A stretch of 64,000 bases of DNA from Pedobacter sp. KBW06 (GCF_003852525.1 NZ_QAJL01000003.1:1642061-1706060), one strand, 5' to 3'. Positions 43,434 to 52,960 are shown, counted from the first letter of the stretch. A program made the numbers and translations. The notes: a model not told the origin generated them from the letters alone.

Positions 43434-44354
43434 ATGAGATTAGTTTTTATGGGTACCCCCGATTTTGCAGTAGCTTCTTTAAGCGCTTTGGTGGAAGCTG
43501 GATTTGATGTGGTTGGTGTCGTTACGGCTGCCGACAAGCCTGCCGGAAGAGGCCAGAAGCTTCAGGAAAGTGCCGTAAAACAATATGCTGCAGCAAAAGG
43601 GATCAAGGTATTGCAACCCTTAAAACTAAAAGATCCGGAGTTTATCACTGAATTAAAAGCCTTAAACGCCGATTTACAGGTAGTTGTTGCTTTCCGTATG
43701 TTACCGGAAGTGGTCTGGGATATGCCAGCAAAAGGAACGATCAACCTTCATGGCTCGCTATTGCCGCAGTATCGTGGAGCCGCCCCGATCAACCATGCCA
43801 TCATCAACGGAGAAAAAGAATCCGGGGTAACCACATTTTTTCTGAAACATGAAATAGATACCGGCGATGTGATCTTCTCTGCAAGTGTGCCTATCGGCGA
43901 TACCACAACCGCAGGTGAGCTTCATGATCAATTGATGAATGTAGGTGCGGAACTCCTGGTAAAGACCGTAAAAGCAATTGAGGAAGGAAATTATGAAGAA
44001 CAGCCGCAGCCTCAGCATGAAGAGCTGAAACATGCGCCCAAAATATTTAAAGAAAACTGTCTGATTGACTGGAACCAGCCGTCCAGAACGATTTACAATA
44101 TGATCCGCGGACTGAGCCCGTATCCTACCGCCTTTACCAGGCTCAACGACAAAACACTGAAAGTATTCCGCGCGGAGCTGGAAGAAAAAGAAACGGGCAT
44201 CTCTCCCGGAGGATTCCTTTCGGATGGAAAGACCTTCCTTAAATTTGCCGCAAAAGACGGTTTCATTAAGCTGACCGACCTTCAGTACGAAGGCAAAAAA
44301 CGCATGTCAACGGAGGAATTCCTAAGGGGTTACCGCATTGAGTCTGGCGCTTAG
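43434..44354 (+). CDS. fmt: Methionyl-tRNA formyltransferase
   Basis: A 306-residue enzyme that formylates initiator Met-tRNA with 10-formyltetrahydrofolate. The N-terminal MRLVFMGTPDFAVASL, the catalytic signature HGSLLPQYRGAAPINHAI with Asn, His and the downstream Asp in EIDTGDVIF are all present, and the C-terminal OB-type domain is complete. A second ATG three bases earlier (43431) is possible. The last 33 nt overlap the end of the converging class IV aminotransferase gene. Confidence 0.97.
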   Translation: MRLVFMGTPDFAVASLSALVEAGFDVVGVVTAADKPAGRGQKLQESAVKQYAAAKGIKVLQPLKLKDPEFITELKALNADLQVVVAFRMLPEVVWDMPAKGTINLHGSLLPQYRGAAPINHAIINGEKESGVTTFFLKHEIDTGDVIFSASVPIGDTTTAGELHDQLMNVGAELLVKTVKAIEEGNYEEQPQPQHEELKHAPKIFKENCLIDWNQPSRTIYNMIRGLSPYPTAFTRLNDKTLKVFRAELEEKETGISPGGFLSDGKTFLKFAAKDGFIKLTDLQYEGKKRMSTEEFLRGYRIESGA

Positions 44355-45167
44355 GTCTTTGGAGATCTCGTTAAAATAACGTTTCCTCCCATAGCCCATC
44401 ACCCACCTGATCCCGCCTGTTGCATTCGTGATAAAAACCTCTTCTGCTTCTTTAAGCACTTCAGGATTGATCTGCGCTTCAATAAGCGGGATGTTATTGC
44501 TTTTGGCCATATTCATCACCACACTGCGCATCACTCCCGCAACACAGCCTTCCGATAAGGCAGGGGTATAAATCTGCTTATCATAAACGACAAATACATT
44601 GGAGCTGATGCTTTCACATAGAAAACCATGCTGGTTTAAAATAAAAGCCTCATCCAGGTTGTGCTGTTTTTTATACAATCCCGCCATCACATACAATAGA
44701 GAATTGGTGGTCTTGTAATTGGACAATTTGTTCACAGGCTTCGTGATTTCATCGTAAACATCTACGATCAATCCTTTCTTATTCAGCTCATAGGTTGGCT
44801 GAGCCAGTGGACTTGCTTCCAGGACATAGCCGGCTTTATTGCTTTCAGGGGTATATAAACCTTCTCCCTCCCTGTACACAGAAAGACGGAAACGGATATG
44901 GTCCTTCAGCTTGTTCTTTTTGGAAAGCTCCGCAGTTTTCTGCTTCAGAAAATACTCGTCCATCAGGTTACTGCCATCCATTTTCAAAGCCTTCATCCCT
45001 GCCCTGAGGCGATCGGCATGCTGCTCTGCAAACTTCAGTTTCCCATTGTCCATGCGCATAGATTCGAACAAGCCATCACCGTATCTGAATGCACGGTTCT
45101 GCACTCCGATCACAGGATGGTTTGCCGCTACAAACTCATCATTATGTAAAATATATTCCTGTTGCAT
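44322..45167 (-). CDS. Class IV PLP aminotransferase (aminodeoxychorismate lyase / branched-chain type)
   Basis: A 281-residue PLP enzyme of fold type IV. The PLP lysine is in LSNYKTTNSLL, and the conserved ISSNVFVVYDKQIYTP and the phosphate-binding TNATGGIRWV are present. The fold alone does not separate 4-amino-4-deoxychorismate lyase (folate) from branched-chain or D-amino-acid aminotransferases; the short length favours PabC. Its ATG follows the TAA stop of the pseudouridine synthase with no gap (TAAATG), so it is translationally coupled to it. Confidence 0.88.
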   Translation of the reverse strand: MQQEYILHNDEFVAANHPVIGVQNRAFRYGDGLFESMRMDNGKLKFAEQHADRLRAGMKALKMDGSNLMDEYFLKQKTAELSKKNKLKDHIRFRLSVYREGEGLYTPESNKAGYVLEASPLAQPTYELNKKGLIVDVYDEITKPVNKLSNYKTTNSLLYVMAGLYKKQHNLDEAFILNQHGFLCESISSNVFVVYDKQIYTPALSEGCVAGVMRSVVMNMAKSNNIPLIEAQINPEVLKEAEEVFITNATGGIRWVMGYGRKRYFNEISKDLSARLNAVTP

Positions 45168-46199
45168 TTACGACGGCTCAACGATATAGTTTCTCCATTT
45201 GTTTAATACCGAATCAAAATCAGCAGGTAAAGGCGCCTCAAATTCCATGTACTCTTTAGTAGTCGGGTGGATAAACCCTAACGTTTGTGCATGTAATGCC
45301 TGACGTGGCAACATCTGAAAACAGTTTTGAACGAACTGTTTGTATTTGTTGAAAGTCGTTCCTTTTAAGATCTTATCTCCGCCGTAATTGGCATCGTTAA
45401 ATAAAGGGTGTCCGATATGCTGCATGTGCGCTCTGATTTGGTGTGTGCGGCCAGTTTCCAGCTGACAACTGATTAGGGTTACATATCCTAAACGCTCTAA
45501 TACCGAATAATGTGTTACCGACCACTTACCTTTTTCTTCCTCATCATATACATCCATCACAATCCTGTTCTTTGCACTCCTTCCGATGTAGCCCGTCACG
45601 GTGCCATCTTCCATCACATCTCCCCAGGCCATGGCAATATATTTACGGGTAATGGTATGGTCAAAAAATTGTTTCGCCAGTTTGGTCATGGTGATCTCGT
45701 TCTTACTGATCAGCAACAAACCGGAAGTATCTTTATCAATCCGGTGAACCAGGCCAGGCCTGCCTTCATTTCCCGGTAATTGTGGTAATTTTTCAAAATG
45801 GTAGGCCAGCGCGTTGACCAATGTTCCGGTATAATTATTAAATCCCGGGTGAACCACCATGCCCGCCGGTTTATTCACCACCAACAGATCGTCATCTTCG
45901 TAAACAATATCCAATGGGATATTTTCCGGATAAACTTCCGTATCTCTCGGCGGGTGCGGGAAGACGATAGAAATCTCATCCGCAGGCTTAACCTTATAAC
46001 TCGCTTTAACGGTCGACTGGTTAACGAGCACATTTCCAGCATCAATTGCATTCTGAATCCGGTTACGTGAAGCATTTTCCAGGCGCCCCATTAAGAACTT
46101 GTCTACTCTTAACAAAGACTGTCCTTTATCAACAACAATATTAAAATGTTCGTATAAATCCTGCTCTTCTAACTCCTGCACATTGCTGCTATTTTCCAT
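45168..46199 (-). CDS. RluA family 23S rRNA pseudouridine synthase
   Basis: A 343-residue protein with an N-terminal S4 RNA-binding domain (~25-90; LLRVDKFLMGRLENASRNRI) and the RluA catalytic domain with the aspartate motif HRIDKDTSGLLL. The downstream ETGRTHQIRAHM is also typical. It resembles RluD more than RluA or RluC by its S4 domain. A -7 box TAGTTTTG lies 56 nt upstream (46263-46256). It forms an operon with the class IV aminotransferase gene. Confidence 0.94.
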   Translation of the reverse strand: MENSSNVQELEEQDLYEHFNIVVDKGQSLLRVDKFLMGRLENASRNRIQNAIDAGNVLVNQSTVKASYKVKPADEISIVFPHPPRDTEVYPENIPLDIVYEDDDLLVVNKPAGMVVHPGFNNYTGTLVNALAYHFEKLPQLPGNEGRPGLVHRIDKDTSGLLLISKNEITMTKLAKQFFDHTITRKYIAMAWGDVMEDGTVTGYIGRSAKNRIVMDVYDEEEKGKWSVTHYSVLERLGYVTLISCQLETGRTHQIRAHMQHIGHPLFNDANYGGDKILKGTTFNKYKQFVQNCFQMLPRQALHAQTLGFIHPTTKEYMEFEAPLPADFDSVLNKWRNYIVEPS

Positions 46200-46255
46200 G
46201 AAATGTATCTCTGTTTATGATTGTGGAAGCCATATTCTAGGATGGTTCCATAATG

Positions 46256-46263
46256 CAAAACTA
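46256..46263 (-). promoter_or_regulatory. -7 box of the RluA-type gene
   Basis: TAGTTTTG on the minus strand (46263-46256) matches TAnnTTTG, 56 nt before ATG 46199. Confidence 0.4.
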
Positions 46264-46432
46264 ATCTTTAACTACTACATAATTCAAAAAAAATAAATTG
46301 GTCTGCTTTTTGATAACCCCGTAGTCCGATAACAAATATAATTTTTGTGAATTCTTCAGGGCTTAGGCTAATAAAAAAGCGGGTAGCAAAGGTCTCGACG
46401 AATCAGAATTGTTAAATTTTAATTCAAGGATT

Positions 46433-46513
46433 ATGAAAAACTTTACTCAGAACGTTAAAATTATCTTAAACTTTTTTCCTTACCTACTTAGGAAGATCTA
46501 TTTTAAGCCCTAA
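46433..46513 (+). CDS. Possible 26-residue basic hydrophobic peptide
   Basis: ATG 46433 to TAA 46511-46513 encodes a peptide beginning MKNFTQNVKIILNFF and ending RKIYFKP. It is basic and hydrophobic with no acidic residue. AAGGA lies just before the ATG with a short spacing, one of few Shine-Dalgarno-like sequences in the window. A TATAATTTTTG stretch near 46335-46347 could be its promoter. The rest of the 351-nt gap 46200-46550 shows no other gene. It might be a leader or membrane peptide; coding is unproven. Confidence 0.35.
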   Translation: MKNFTQNVKIILNFFPYLLRKIYFKP

Positions 46514-46537
46514 TTTATCTGCTTAACAAAAGGCGCC

Positions 46538-46545
46538 TATCTTTG
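46538..46545 (+). promoter_or_regulatory. -7 box of the PLP-enzyme gene
   Basis: TATCTTTG, a perfect TAnnTTTG match, ends 5 nt before ATG 46551, predicting a leaderless or near-leaderless mRNA. Confidence 0.55.
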
Positions 46546-46550
46546 CAGGC

Positions 46551-47423
46551 ATGTTTACAGATATTTATAGCCCGCTACAACAATTAAAGCATCCTGTTCT
46601 TCGGGAATTCTGGATGAAAAGAGATGATTTAATTGACCCTTATATCTCGGGAAATAAATGGCGTAAACTTAAATACCTTTTATCAAAAGCATTTAAAGAG
46701 AATAAGCATCACCTCATTACTTTTGGGGGTGCTTATTCTAATCATTTACTCGCTACCGCAGCTGCTGCCTCAAGAGCAGGGTTGAAATCTTCCGCATTTG
46801 TACGGGGTGAGGCAGTAGAAAATGAAATGCTCATGCTCTGCCGGCTGTTCGGAATGAACCTGATCTTTACCGACAGAACCAGTTACAGAGAGAAAACTCA
46901 ATTATTTCAGCAACACTTTGGCGATGATCCCAATGCCCTCTTTATTGATGAAGGTGGTGCAAGCCTGGAGGCAGTACAAGGCTGTGCGGAGATCATTGCA
47001 GAACTTCCAGGAGATATCGACCATCTTTTCTGCGCTGCCGGAACCGGGACTACCGCAGCAGGATTATTGAAAGGGATTCAGCAGCAAGGGTTAAAAACCA
47101 TCCTCCATGTAGTTCCTGCTCTAAAAGCAGGAAGCTTTATTGAAGAAGAGGTCTTCAAATATCTGGGCAATACCGATCAGCTCATCCTCCATACGGATTA
47201 CCATTTCGGAGGTTATGCAAAGACCCAACCGCCCCTCATCGACTTCATGAAAAATTTTGTAAGCAGCCAGGGCATTTTAATCGATCCGGTATACACCTCA
47301 AAGATGCTCTACGCAATTGAGGATCTTTCTGCGAAGAATTACTTTAAAAAGGAAGACAAAATCGTTGCCCTTCATACCGGCGGCTTACTCGGCATCCTTG
47401 GGATGAAGGAGAAATTTAAATAG
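46551..47423 (+). CDS. PLP-dependent ACC deaminase/D-cysteine desulfhydrase family enzyme
   Basis: A 290-residue fold-type II PLP enzyme. The PLP lysine is in ISGNKWRKLKYLL, the phosphate-facing TFGGAYSNHLLATA follows, and the glycine loop AAGTGTTAAGLL is present. This group contains 1-aminocyclopropane-1-carboxylate deaminases and D-cysteine desulfhydrases; the sequence alone does not decide, but D-cysteine desulfhydrase is more common outside plant-associated bacteria. Its end overlaps the converging VOC gene by 8 nt. Confidence 0.9.
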   Translation: MFTDIYSPLQQLKHPVLREFWMKRDDLIDPYISGNKWRKLKYLLSKAFKENKHHLITFGGAYSNHLLATAAAASRAGLKSSAFVRGEAVENEMLMLCRLFGMNLIFTDRTSYREKTQLFQQHFGDDPNALFIDEGGASLEAVQGCAEIIAELPGDIDHLFCAAGTGTTAAGLLKGIQQQGLKTILHVVPALKAGSFIEEEVFKYLGNTDQLILHTDYHFGGYAKTQPPLIDFMKNFVSSQGILIDPVYTSKMLYAIEDLSAKNYFKKEDKIVALHTGGLLGILGMKEKFK

Positions 47424-47805
47424 GTGCAGAATGCAAGGCCACCCTGTTTCCTTCCGTATCCAGAAAAACAGCCATAAAACCATACTCCGGTGAAATTTCT
47501 GTTTTAGGCGCAATAATTTTTCCGCCCGCCGCTTCGATTTTATCTAAAACAAGCTGTACATCGGGATTTGCATTCAGGTAGACAAGCGTCCCGCTATCTG
47601 ATGAAGGAGTATGAAAGCCCTCACACTTTACCAATGTCCCTCCAATATCGTCCATCATATTTTCAAGAGGAAACATCCGCATCTCGTAACCGGGAGAGTC
47701 CATATGAACCATTTGGATGTCAAAGATGGTTTCGTAAAATTTTTGCGCCCGGTCAAGGTCAACTGCCGGTATTTCAAACCAGCTTACTGCATTTTTAAAA
47801 ATCAT
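47416..47805 (-). CDS. VOC family protein
   Basis: A 129-residue vicinal-oxygen-chelate fold protein (glyoxalase/bleomycin-resistance superfamily) with two beta-alpha-beta-beta-beta halves: SWFEIPAVDLDRAQKFYETI and VQLVLDKIEAAGGKIIAP, ending FLDTEGNRVALHS. Metal ligands would be a His/Glu set; only the late Glu in DTEGNRV and scattered acidic residues are clear, so enzymatic activity is uncertain. A near-consensus -7 box lies upstream. Confidence 0.88.
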   Translation of the reverse strand: MIFKNAVSWFEIPAVDLDRAQKFYETIFDIQMVHMDSPGYEMRMFPLENMMDDIGGTLVKCEGFHTPSSDSGTLVYLNANPDVQLVLDKIEAAGGKIIAPKTEISPEYGFMAVFLDTEGNRVALHSAPI

Positions 47806-47901
47806 ATCCGTAAATTTTAATAAATGAAATACACCTAAATATAATAAGAAAAATGCATCCGGCGTTTATTAAATTAGCCCCCAAGAACCTGAGCTTAACC
47901 T

Positions 47902-48693
47902 ATGGATTTATACCATCAAACCGGACAAACCTACAATAGCACCAGAACTGCAGATCCCCTGATCACCAAACGCCTTTCTGCCCTGACCGGCAATAAAAAA
48001 GACGATAAAATCCTTGATGTAGGCTGTGGAACCGGAAACTATACCCTGGAACTCTCTGCAAGCGGTTTACAGATGTATGGAACGGACCCTTCGGATCAAA
48101 TGCTGAAAATTGCAGCAGAAAATGGCAGCTCCGTTGTCTGGAAAAAAGGCTATGCAGAACATATAGATTTTCCTGATGCTACGTTTGATGGCGCTATTGC
48201 AACCTTAACTATCCACCATTGGATTGATCTGGCCAAAGCTTTAAAGGAGCTGTACAGGGTCCTTAAACCGGGCTCAGACCTCGTCATATTTACCTCCACT
48301 TCCGAGCAGATGCGCAATTACTGGCTGCATCATTATTTTCCAAAGATGATGAGCGCTGCGATGAACCAGATGCCCTCTTTTTCAAAGATCTGGGAATACG
48401 GTACCGATGCAGGTTTTGAAATTACTAAAACAGAAAAATACTTCGTCGCCACTGATCTTGAAGACCTCTTCCTCTATGCAGGAAAGCGAAAACCGGAAAT
48501 GTACCTCGACCCGGAAATCAGAAAAGGGATCTCCTCTTTTTCAGATCTGGCCCAGGCCGATGAAATTTCCTCCGGACTGGAATTGCTGGAGCGGGATCTC
48601 AAATCGCAAAAGATCAATATTGTCAGGGACAGGTTTGATGACCGCATGGGCGATTACCTTTTTATTGTGCTGTCTAAAACAAATGAGTTTTAA
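47902..48693 (+). CDS. Class I SAM-dependent methyltransferase
   Basis: A 263-residue soluble methyltransferase of the UbiE/methyltransferase-11 type. The SAM motif I is LDVGCGTGNYTLEL, motif II is MYGTDPSDQML, and TFDGAIATLTIHHW carries the post-motif segment. The C-terminal ~100 residues are unassigned and would bind the substrate, which is unknown. It has no close neighbour on its strand. Confidence 0.9.
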   Translation: MDLYHQTGQTYNSTRTADPLITKRLSALTGNKKDDKILDVGCGTGNYTLELSASGLQMYGTDPSDQMLKIAAENGSSVVWKKGYAEHIDFPDATFDGAIATLTIHHWIDLAKALKELYRVLKPGSDLVIFTSTSEQMRNYWLHHYFPKMMSAAMNQMPSFSKIWEYGTDAGFEITKTEKYFVATDLEDLFLYAGKRKPEMYLDPEIRKGISSFSDLAQADEISSGLELLERDLKSQKINIVRDRFDDRMGDYLFIVLSKTNEF

Positions 48694-49006
48694 AAATATT
48701 TCCGACAAAACAGGCCTGCCCCCAAGCTCCACACAAACGTTTGCATTATAGATCATTGACTGCAAAAAACCACAGAAACTATCCTCAGGCCGCTTTTTTA
48801 AAACACAAAAAGAAAAACCAAACAGACAACTGTCAGTCAAAGTCATAAAGCACTCATTTTATGGCATTTAAAATCCTCCGCTTATCCGCTCAGCGGCTAA
48901 ATTCAGTGGTTTCGAGCTACACAATCGTTTGCGTAAAGGAAGAACCTCACATTACCATGCTTTTTAGGGAACTTCAATATAACCTAAACCCTTAACCAAC
49001 AAAGAC
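48694..49006. other. Intergenic region with no recognised gene
   Basis: 313 nt before the DUF3472 gene. A short hairpin-forming CCGCT-CAGCGG is near 48885-48896. I see no convincing promoter box, repeat or small coding frame. Confidence 0.45.
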
Positions 49007-50665
49007 ATGAAATCAACCCGATTTTTTTCCTGGCCTGTAATGGCCATGCTCTTGCTCTGTGCTGCACTTTCTGCCTGTCACAAATCCCTGGTTCCCGAAA
49101 ACCCGGCGAAACAACGTGCTGAACTCAGCGCGGCAAATGCTGCCCTGGCAGGCACAGAAAATGCCGCTCCCTCCGAGCACATCTACTTTAACTTTCCTTC
49201 GGATGCGATTGTTAAATTACACAAGATAAAAATTACCGCTTCGGCCAACGCGGAATATTTCTCTGTACACAATTATTCAGGCGGCTATGCAGGCCTGCAG
49301 CAAACGCCAGACAATTCTTTTGGAACGCCCAACATCCTGATCTCCTCTTTATGGGATCCCAATACTGCGGGAGGCATCTTTTCAGAAGTCGCCTACACCG
49401 CTCCGGGAACCATCAGCAGCAGATTTGGTGGAGAGGGAGATGGCTATAAAACCATCAATCCCTACCAATGGGCCCTCAATACCTGGTACAACATTGCCCT
49501 CCGGGCCTGGAAACTGAATGGGAAACTGTACATCGGCACCTTTATTCAGAACATGACTACCGGAAACTGGTTCCATACCTCCACACTGGCTGTTCCTGAA
49601 CGGACTACTTTCCTGGGATCGGGTAATGATGCCTTTCTGGAAAACTGGACAGGCAGCAATGCCGCCTACGATGGCCGTTTTATCCGAAAGGCATTCTTTA
49701 AAGATTGCTGGAACCTGAATACCGCCAATAGCTGGCAAAAACACAGCAGCAGAAGTTTCAGCGCCAATGATGGCGATCAGGGCCGGAACGGCATTTATGA
49801 CCGGGCTTTTAATTCCGGATATGATGTTACTGAGGATGCCTATTTCATGGAACATGGCGGTACCGTTCAACCCAGTGCAGGTTTTGGAACAGGGCGTACA
49901 CTGGCACTTCCTGATCAAACCAATCAGGGCACTGCACCCCTGCTGACCATCGCAGAGGTCCAGTCTGCCACCGCCACAAGCAGCGGAAACACCGTTACCG
50001 TAAACTGGATAAACAATCCGACTAAAAGTCCTCAGTTCTCTTCAAAGGTGGAATTGCTGAACCCTGCAGGCGGAGTGGTCAGTACCGTTAACGAGGTATT
50101 GCCTCAAAAGAGATCGGCCAGCATTTCCAGTACATTGGGAACCGGAACCTATTCAGTAAGAATTACGGTCACAGATATCTTTAACCAAAGCTCCAGTCCC
50201 ATCACCATTCCTGTAACTTCAGGTATTTCCGGAACAACCTGGTATAAAATAAAGAACGCCTCCAGCGGACTCTACCTGGCACTGGAAAACAACAGTACCG
50301 CCAATAGTGCTTTTCTTGTTCAGGCAACCAGCAGTACCGGAAATGGTCAGAAATGGAAATTTACCGCGCAGGGAACAGCCTATGTGATCGTCAACGCAAA
50401 CAGCAACAAGGCCATCGATATTTCAGGAGGCACACAAACCATAGGGGCAAATGTGATTCAGTACACCATCAGCAATGCAGTTAACCAGCAATGGAACCTC
50501 GTTTCTGCAGGCAGCAATCAATATGTGATCCAAAGTAACATGTCGAGTCACTATGTACTGGACAATCCGGGGAGCAGCAGTACTTCCGGCACTAAAATTA
50601 CACTCTACTCCATCAATGGTGCATCAGGATCTCCAAATCAACAATGGATTCTGGAAGCGCAATAA
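49007..50665 (+). CDS. DUF3472 lipoprotein with C-terminal ricin-type lectin domain
   Basis: A 552-residue predicted lipoprotein; the signal ends in the lipobox ALSAC followed by HKSLVPE. Residues ~60-290 match DUF3472 (EYFSVHNYSGGYAGLQ, WNTWYNIALRAWKLNGK-like NTWYNIALRAWKLNGK, FIRKAFFKDCW). An Ig/fibronectin-like module (~310-405) follows, then a beta-trefoil RicinB-type carbohydrate-binding domain (~415-552) with three QxW-type repeats (NGQKWKF, VNQQWNL, PNQQWIL). It probably binds or acts on extracellular glycans. It is monocistronic with its own terminator. Confidence 0.88.
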   Translation: MKSTRFFSWPVMAMLLLCAALSACHKSLVPENPAKQRAELSAANAALAGTENAAPSEHIYFNFPSDAIVKLHKIKITASANAEYFSVHNYSGGYAGLQQTPDNSFGTPNILISSLWDPNTAGGIFSEVAYTAPGTISSRFGGEGDGYKTINPYQWALNTWYNIALRAWKLNGKLYIGTFIQNMTTGNWFHTSTLAVPERTTFLGSGNDAFLENWTGSNAAYDGRFIRKAFFKDCWNLNTANSWQKHSSRSFSANDGDQGRNGIYDRAFNSGYDVTEDAYFMEHGGTVQPSAGFGTGRTLALPDQTNQGTAPLLTIAEVQSATATSSGNTVTVNWINNPTKSPQFSSKVELLNPAGGVVSTVNEVLPQKRSASISSTLGTGTYSVRITVTDIFNQSSSPITIPVTSGISGTTWYKIKNASSGLYLALENNSTANSAFLVQATSSTGNGQKWKFTAQGTAYVIVNANSNKAIDISGGTQTIGANVIQYTISNAVNQQWNLVSAGSNQYVIQSNMSSHYVLDNPGSSSTSGTKITLYSINGASGSPNQQWILEAQ

Positions 50666-50691
50666 CATTGTAAAAATCAGCAAATCAATCT

Positions 50692-50728
50692 AAAAGCAGG
50701 AGTGAATCATTTTCATTTCTGCTTTTTT
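50692..50728 (+). terminator. Terminator after the DUF3472-ricin gene
   Basis: AAAAGCAG (50692-50699) pairs with CTGCTTTT (50719-50726), extended by an inner AGTGAA/TTTCATT stem, then a T-run. Confidence 0.82.
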
Positions 50729-51137
50729 GTAATAATCTTGTTTCTCAGCGCCATTCATTCGCAAGCCAAACAAAATCCCCGGGATTAAGTCAATAATACA
50801 TTCAAACTGGCAACATTTTTGTATCAACAGAGCCATACCGAATGATAATTTATTTAATAACAAGGTTTATGGCTTTCATAGTAAGACCAATTTTTTCAAA
50901 TAAGAATTATAAAATTCTTCCAAATTTCATAGTGCAGGAAGCCTCTTCCTATAGAATCAAGCATTTTGAACTATTTTCCATAGTACCGAAGTCCTGCTCA
51001 GCGGACTGATTTATAAAACATTAATCTTCTAAAATTTAATTCCCCGAAAAAGCACAGGCAAAGAACTGTCCGCAATTTTAGGGAAAGAGACCATTTAAAC
51101 ATACACGATAGCATGAACCCTATTACAATTAAAACTT
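50729..51137. other. Long leader/intergenic region before the VgrG cluster
   Basis: About 400 AT-rich nucleotides. The palindrome AAGAATT-ATAA-AATTCTT is at 50902-50919 and could be an operator. A 19-codon frame (ATG 51113 to stop 51170-51172) overlaps the vgrG start in another frame; I do not call it a gene. No consensus -7 box was assigned with confidence. Confidence 0.45.
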
Positions 51138-52946
51138 ATGGAAAAAAGAACCACTATAGAAATAGAAATTAATGGAACAGAAATTCTGCACATCAGTTCT
51201 TTTAAACTAATTCAGAAATTCAATAAACACCATGAGTTCGAGTTAGTCATCAATTATGATGTTGTGGAACAAAGCGGGACACATAAGCTTGACCAGGCAC
51301 AGAAATGGGTGGGAACGATCCTGACGGCCAGTTTTGATCAGGGTGCCAACAATTTCAAAGGGATCATTTGCGAAATTGGTCTTTCCCAGAATCATGGCTT
51401 AAGGTCAAATATTGTGGTAAGAGGATATTCTACAACCATCCTTTTAGACTCAGTAAAACAGATCCGTTCTTTCAGCGCAATGACCTTAGAGGAGATCGTT
51501 CAGAAAATTGCCGACCCTGAATTGTCCGGCTTCTCCAGTATGATCATCAACAATAGTTTCAAAGATCAGATTCTATATCAAACGCAGTTCAAAGAAAGCA
51601 ATTTTGATTTTATAAACCGTTTGTCTTCAGAATATGGCCAATGGTTCTATAACAACGGCGTGGACATTTGTTTTGGCAAACCCCGTGACTTAAAGAGTGT
51701 ACACCTCGTTCTGGGCCAGAACCTGTCCTATTTAAACTCTTCCCTACGCGTAATTCCATTGCAGTTCTCCTACTATAGCTACCAGTCTGAAGAAGACAAC
51801 ATGCTCGACGAGCATACCGGATCTTCGGTAAACATCAGCAACCACTATGTGGGAACCGCAGTTTCCGGATCTATGGATATCTTCCCTTCAAAAGGAAATA
51901 TTCCTGTAAAACCAAGACCAGCCAATAAAAGCCAGCTTTCCAGGTTTATCCGGGACCATCAGGCCGGGCAGGCCGCAAATTTAACAGATGTGACCGGGGA
52001 AAGCACCAATTCGGCATTGGCCATCGGTTCGGTTGCCGACATCAATGTTTCCCTGAGGGATGGATTGGATAGCTTTAAAAAAGAAGCGCTCGACAAATAC
52101 CTCATTACAGAAATCACCCATCAGATTGATGGCTTGGGAAGATATAGCAATACCTTTAAAGGAATCCCAGCCGATGTGAGTGTGGTGCCGGCAGATAATG
52201 TCCATAGTCCACAGGCAGAGTCGCAGGTGGCGACCGTGAAAGACAACAAGGATCCCAGCAATCAGGGCAGGGTTAAAGTACAGATGCTTTGGCAAAAACA
52301 CAATGAAACCACAGACTGGATCAGGGTATTGACCCCCGATGCAGGAAGCAGTAATCTCGTCACTCAAAACAGGGGCTATGTCTTTGTTCCGGAAATCGGT
52401 GACCAGGTCATTCTTGGTTTCCGTTATAATGATCCGAACCGTCCTTTTGTACTCGGCAGTATCTTCCATGGAAAAACAGGTGCCGGAGGATATGAGAAGA
52501 ATCACCTTAAGCAAATCTCGACAAGAAGTGGCCACCTCATTGAATTTGATGATGAAGAAGGAACCCAGGGGATTAAAATCACTGATCATCACAAAAACAG
52601 CATTCTCATCGATACCAAGGGCAATAATATTACCATTACTGCTTTGGAAACGATGACCTTTAATGCAAAGAACATGCAGATCAATGTGGAGGAAAACATG
52701 CAGGTCAATGTGATGAAAGACATGAATACCCAGGTGAGTCAGAACCATAAGATCAGTGTGGCAAAACAATCTACCTTACTTGCAGAAAACATTACAGAAC
52801 GGGCAACGAATGATTATAAAATCACCGCTAAGAAAGTAGAAAAAACCGCAGACCATGTCAACATCAACAGTAAAGTTGAAAACCTGACCCTTTATTCGGG
52901 GAAATCTGTAGTTTCCAAAAGTGTGGAGAAAAATAAACTCTTTTAA
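51138..52946 (+). CDS. vgrG: Type VI secretion VgrG-type spike protein
   Basis: A 602-residue homologue of the T4 gp27-gp5 spike. Residues ~1-340 form the gp27-like base (NFDFINRLSSEYGQWFYNNG is typical). An OB-fold at ~375-450 carries GRVKVQMLW, GYVFVPEIGDQVILGF and NRPFVLGSIFHG. The C-terminal ~100 residues are a repetitive beta-helix (NMQINVEENMQVNVMKDMNT) with no extra effector domain. It resembles VgrG proteins of the Bacteroidota-specific T6SS subtype iii. No tssB, tssC or baseplate genes are in the window, so this is an orphan spike island. It heads a five-gene co-directional cluster. Confidence 0.93.
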   Translation: MEKRTTIEIEINGTEILHISSFKLIQKFNKHHEFELVINYDVVEQSGTHKLDQAQKWVGTILTASFDQGANNFKGIICEIGLSQNHGLRSNIVVRGYSTTILLDSVKQIRSFSAMTLEEIVQKIADPELSGFSSMIINNSFKDQILYQTQFKESNFDFINRLSSEYGQWFYNNGVDICFGKPRDLKSVHLVLGQNLSYLNSSLRVIPLQFSYYSYQSEEDNMLDEHTGSSVNISNHYVGTAVSGSMDIFPSKGNIPVKPRPANKSQLSRFIRDHQAGQAANLTDVTGESTNSALAIGSVADINVSLRDGLDSFKKEALDKYLITEITHQIDGLGRYSNTFKGIPADVSVVPADNVHSPQAESQVATVKDNKDPSNQGRVKVQMLWQKHNETTDWIRVLTPDAGSSNLVTQNRGYVFVPEIGDQVILGFRYNDPNRPFVLGSIFHGKTGAGGYEKNHLKQISTRSGHLIEFDDEEGTQGIKITDHHKNSILIDTKGNNITITALETMTFNAKNMQINVEENMQVNVMKDMNTQVSQNHKISVAKQSTLLAENITERATNDYKITAKKVEKTADHVNINSKVENLTLYSGKSVVSKSVEKNKLF

Positions 52947-52960
52947 CCTGCCAAAAAACA

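Noticed and set aside
51113..51172. 19-codon frame overlapping the vgrG start
   Set aside because: Short, in a different frame, with unremarkable composition; no evidence of translation.
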